From JAAXHB01 sp965221635 (lineage in GTDB: Bacteria; Actinomycetota; Acidimicrobiia; Acidimicrobiales; Aldehydirespiratoraceae): a stretch of 64,000 nucleotides of DNA. A program made the position numbers and the translations under genes. Positions 61,529 through 64,000 of this stretch are shown in pieces (position 1 is the stretch's first letter; each line of letters begins with the position of its first letter). The stretch lies in contig OZ244902.1 of the NCBI GenBank assembly GCA_965221635.1, forward strand, positions 1,054,001 through 1,118,000, written 5' to 3'. Under the pieces are notes generated by a model, which saw only the letters and a list, made by a program, of their open reading frames with translations, made no database searches and was not told the origin of the DNA.

Positions 61529-62395
61529 TCAGCGACCGGTGAAGGTGGCGGTTCGTTTCTCGATGAACGAGGCCACGCCCTCCTTGAAGTCCTCGGTGCT
61601 GGTGGTGCGCTGCCGCATGGCCCGGATCTGCGCGAACGCGGCCTCTTCGCCTTGTTCGAGGTACACGGTGGACGCTCTCTTGGTTTCCTGCACGGCGATC
61701 GGAGCGCACGCGGCGATCTCCGCGGCGATCTCGTAGGCACGGTCGATCTGGGCGCCCACGGGTACCACCTCTTGCACGAATCCGATTTCAAGGGCTCGTT
61801 GGGCGTCGAACACGTCGGCTCGCAAAAGGTGGTACATGGCGTTTCCCCAGCCTGCGCGCTGCACGAATCGCACGTGCGCACCACCGAAGGCGGCGAGGCC
61901 ACGTTTGGGTTCGAGTTGCGAGAAGCGGGCATCATCGGCGGCGATCACGATGTCCGCCGCCAGCATCAGTTCGAGCCCGGCGGTGTAGGTGATGCCCTGC
62001 ACGGCGTAGATCAGCGGCTTGCGGCAGCGCCGTCGCATGCCGAACGGGTCAACTCCGGTGGCCGGGGCGATGGGCTCCTCGCCGCTGAACACCTTGGCGA
62101 AACGAGCCAGATCCACACCTGCGGTGGAGTGCGGCCCGGCGAAGGTCACCACCCCCACCCAAAGGTCGTCGTCCTCGTCGAGCCGGGTGAGCTGCTCGGC
62201 GAGCCCGGCAAGCATCTCAGGGGTGAACCCGTTCATCTTGGCCACCCTGTCCACAGTGATCCCAAGGACGTGATCCGAAACACGTGCAGTAACCGTGCCA
62301 ACATCGCCGGCAGGTGAGCGGCCGGCAGGTGTGGCGGGCGCCGCAGCCTCGGTCGCCGAGTTTGCGGCGCCATCGCTCTGGTGCTCAGTGTTCAT
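61529..62395 (-). CDS. Enoyl-CoA hydratase/isomerase (crotonase) family protein
   Basis: 288 residues from ATG 62395, with AAGGA seven nt upstream; the extension to 62503 is not needed. Residues ~45-230 are a crotonase domain: VDRVAKMNGFTPEMLAGLAE, the oxyanion-hole block GPHSTAGVDLARFAKVF, AVQGITYTAGLELMLAADIV and LEPKRGLAAFGGAHVRFVQR. One catalytic Glu position is plausible in the last block. It hydrates or isomerises acyl-CoA; with the thioesterase at 43 kb it could act on acyl chains from side-chain degradation, but they are far apart. Confidence 0.88.
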   Translation of the reverse strand: MNTEHQSDGAANSATEAAAPATPAGRSPAGDVGTVTARVSDHVLGITVDRVAKMNGFTPEMLAGLAEQLTRLDEDDDLWVGVVTFAGPHSTAGVDLARFAKVFSGEEPIAPATGVDPFGMRRRCRKPLIYAVQGITYTAGLELMLAADIVIAADDARFSQLEPKRGLAAFGGAHVRFVQRAGWGNAMYHLLRADVFDAQRALEIGFVQEVVPVGAQIDRAYEIAAEIAACAPIAVQETKRASTVYLEQGEEAAFAQIRAMRQRTTSTEDFKEGVASFIEKRTATFTGR

Positions 62396-62837
62396 GATGT
62401 GTCCTTTCGTTCCAGGCCCCGGCGAACCCAGGCATCCGGGTGAGCGCAGGCATCTGGCCGCCAACCGACCAACCGGAAGACGCTCCGCCCGAGCCCGCGA
62501 CACTCAAGGGTTGAGGGTAACGATCACCCCAAATCCCGCTGACCAACCCACCCCTGCCAGACGCCCCCAGACCGCGCAAGCCACTGGTCACCAACACAGC
62601 CACGGCAGACTCCACCGGGCCGCGTAGGGCACTGGTCACCAACACAGCCAATCCCACCGCCGGCGGCCTGCGAAGCACCAAGCCCGCCGCTCCAGCCGGC
62701 CAAGTCGCCAGGCGGTCAACCCTTCCGCCCGGCAACATAAGGATCAAGTCGGATAGCAGCGGGCGGATGAGCCAGTTCGCAAGAGGCGGCCGCCTCACCC
62801 GCCCGCACCCCAGTTTCAAGACAGCTAACTTGGTGCC
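62396..62837. other. Intergenic region containing a 48-bp imperfect tandem repeat
   Basis: About 440 bp without a recognised gene. The 20-bp unit ACTGGTCACCAACACAGCCA occurs at 62583-62602 and again at 62631-62650, exactly 48 bp apart, with preceding CCGCG-type sequence also similar. The open minus-strand frame here mirrors this repeat and shows no family. Confidence 0.5.
62583..62650. repeat. Pair of 20-bp perfect direct repeats, 48-bp period
   Basis: Copies at 62583-62602 and 62631-62650 are identical. Flanking bases (CCGCGCAAGCC versus CCGCGTAGGGC) are partly conserved, suggesting duplication of a 48-bp unit. Confidence 0.7.
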
Positions 62838-64000
62838 GTGGCGAAGGCATTGACGAGTTGCGTGGCGATCGTGCTGGTGTTCGCGGCTGAGTGCATGTTG
62901 GTGTCCGCTGTTAGAGCAGATGATGTTTCCGACGAGTCGGACCTTTATGGGGGGATCCCAAAGGCGATCACGGAGCGGCCTGAGGGGCTGGATCCGAGTT
63001 TGGACACGGCGGTGCGTGGCGATCCGGTGGTGGAGCCCGAGCCGGAGCCGATTGTGGAGTTGCCGGAGGTGCAGGTGGTGCCTGAGGGTTTGGATCCGAG
63101 TTTGGACACGGCGGTGCGTGGCGATCCGGTGGTCGATTACGTGCCGGTGGAGTTGCCGGTGCCGCCGGAGCAGGGGAAGCCTGAGGGCTTAGACGGGGTG
63201 GTGCGTGGCGATCCGGTGGTGGAGCCCGAGCCGGAGCCGGTTGCGCGGCTGGAGCGGCCCCCGGGGTGGGATCCTGCGTTGGACACGACCGTGTTGGGTG
63301 CTGTGGTGGTGGAGCCTGAGCCGGAGCCGGTTGTGCCGGTGCCGCCGGGATACGGCGATCCTGTGCAGGATCATTCGGGGAGCGAGTGGTGGTCGAAGTG
63401 GGGAGTGCCGGTGGCCCCCGCTCCGGTGGGGCTGCGCAGCACTGGTCCCTCGCGCACCAGCGTGAGACTGAGGTGGAGCGCCCTTGCCGGCGCCGCGGGT
63501 TACGAGTTGGAGTTCCGTAGCAATTCCAGTGACGTGTGGCACAACAGCGGACAAGTGACTTCGGGCACTTCCCGGTCGGTGAATGGACTCTTGTGTCATC
63601 ACAAGTATCACTTCAGGGTCAGAGCAAATGGGACCGGCGATCCATATTCGGTGTTGTCTGGGCATCCGTCTTCTTCGGTTGCGGCTAGAACGGGCGTGTG
63701 TTCGGCACCCCCACCGGACGGCTTGACCGCCCCCTGGGGCACTCGCACCAGCGTCACATTGTCATGGAACGAGGTGACGGATGCGGAGGTGTACAAGGTG
63801 ACGTATCGCAGGGCCGGAACTCCGGTCTGGAGTGAAGGAGGCAACGCGAGTTGGGGGCGCCACACGGTTTGGAACCTGTCGTGCGGCACCGGCTACGTAT
63901 TTCAGGTCAAGGCTCGTGGTGATGGCTATCCGTACTCCAAGGCACATGGCCGGGCCTCATCAACGGTGGCGACATCGACGCGTCCGTGCTTGGCCCCTCC
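62838..64000 (+). CDS. Secreted repeat protein with fibronectin type III domains (partial, runs off right edge)
   Basis: 388 codons to the right edge with no stop. GTG 62838 starts a signal peptide (MAKALTSCVAIVLVFAAE, cut near VRADD). Residues ~45-180 contain four copies of a ~30-residue repeat of the type PEGLDPSLDTAVRGDPVVEP followed by EPEP. Two fibronectin type III-like domains follow (~195-290 and ~295-380), recognisable by SRTSVRLRWSALAGAAGYEL and TRTSVTLSWNEVTDAEVYKV, with a Cys near the end of each (LLCHHKYHFRVRA, LSCGTGYVFQVKA). It is a cell-surface or secreted adhesin-like protein. The C-terminus lies outside the window. Confidence 0.82.
   Translation, partial: MAKALTSCVAIVLVFAAECMLVSAVRADDVSDESDLYGGIPKAITERPEGLDPSLDTAVRGDPVVEPEPEPIVELPEVQVVPEGLDPSLDTAVRGDPVVDYVPVELPVPPEQGKPEGLDGVVRGDPVVEPEPEPVARLERPPGWDPALDTTVLGAVVVEPEPEPVVPVPPGYGDPVQDHSGSEWWSKWGVPVAPAPVGLRSTGPSRTSVRLRWSALAGAAGYELEFRSNSSDVWHNSGQVTSGTSRSVNGLLCHHKYHFRVRANGTGDPYSVLSGHPSSSVAARTGVCSAPPPDGLTAPWGTRTSVTLSWNEVTDAEVYKVTYRRAGTPVWSEGGNASWGRHTVWNLSCGTGYVFQVKARGDGYPYSKAHGRASSTVATSTRPCLAP
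62978..63340 (+). repeat. In-gene repeats coding for Pro/Glu/Asp-rich units
   Basis: Four units begin near 62978, 63083, 63179 and 63262. Each encodes E-G-L-D (or P-G-W-D) followed by an A/T-V-R/L-G-D/A-P/V-V-V block and most by E-P-E-P-E-P. Units 1 and 2 share GGATCCGAGTTTGGACACGG exactly. Unit 3 lacks the DPSLDT part. They look recently duplicated and should vary in copy number between strains. Confidence 0.75.

Overview
The window is GC-rich, densely packed chromosomal DNA from an actinobacterium. Evidence includes F420-type enzymes (an LLM-class oxidoreductase and a Ddn-like protein), a C5-pathway heme cluster, an EF-G2-like factor, an S-layer-homology anchor, frequent GTG/TTG starts, and several genes whose start codon lies 6-7 nt after a -10-like hexamer (probable leaderless mRNAs). 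The mix of N-methylated-amine genes and F420 enzymes suggests a marine or freshwater Acidimicrobiia-type organism; that placement is inference.

Layout. (1) 1-5239, minus: the first 1746 codons of one uninterrupted ORF joining a DnaQ-like exonuclease, a DinG-like helicase and a RecQ helicase, leaving by the left edge. (2) 5.4-10.4 kb: a ribbon-helix-helix protein, an amine dehydrogenase of the trimethylamine/histamine dehydrogenase family, and two F420-type proteins. (3) 10.65-16 kb, plus: a four-subunit sarcosine oxidase/N-methylglutamate dehydrogenase operon with two extra small ORFs, followed by a membrane cytochrome c and glucose-6-phosphate isomerase. (4) 18.8-20.1 kb: an XRE-ImmA/IrrE protein and a truncated PIN gene. 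(5) 20.1-29.8 kb, minus: YceI, hemL-hemB-hemD-hemC-hemA, a tiny two-peptide unit, SAM hydrolase, proC and a DMT transporter. (6) 29.9-37.3 kb: cell-envelope proteins and a set resembling methylamine-dehydrogenase genes (MauD-, MauA- and MauE-like) without a large subunit. (7) 37.7-42.9 kb: a lower-GC block with a NERD-helicase, a GIY-YIG nuclease carrying two RAMA-like domains, a tRNA/tmRNA-like remnant and a DUF4143 ATPase. (8) 42.9-62.4 kb: thioesterase, DMSP-lyase-like cupin, gamma-glutamylmethylamide synthetase, N-methylglutamate synthase (three subunits), two dimethylglycine-dehydrogenase-like proteins, a solute-binding lipoprotein, an MttB-like methyltransferase, a ferredoxin, EF-G2, a cupin and an enoyl-CoA hydratase. 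(9) From 62.8 kb a secreted repeat/fibronectin-III protein leaves by the right edge.

How it works together (inference). GmaS plus MgsABC (44.3-49.0 kb) would convert methylamine and glutamate to gamma-glutamylmethylamide and N-methylglutamate. The four-subunit dehydrogenase (10.7-16.0 kb) would oxidise N-methylglutamate back to glutamate, releasing a C1 unit to tetrahydrofolate. The two FAD-GcvT proteins and the MttB-like protein fit stepwise demethylation of betaine-type compounds. The TMADH-family enzyme carries an active-site pattern closer to histamine dehydrogenase than to trimethylamine dehydrogenase. The region therefore looks like a methylated-nitrogen (and perhaps sulfonium) compound utilisation zone, interrupted by one probable defence/mobile block.
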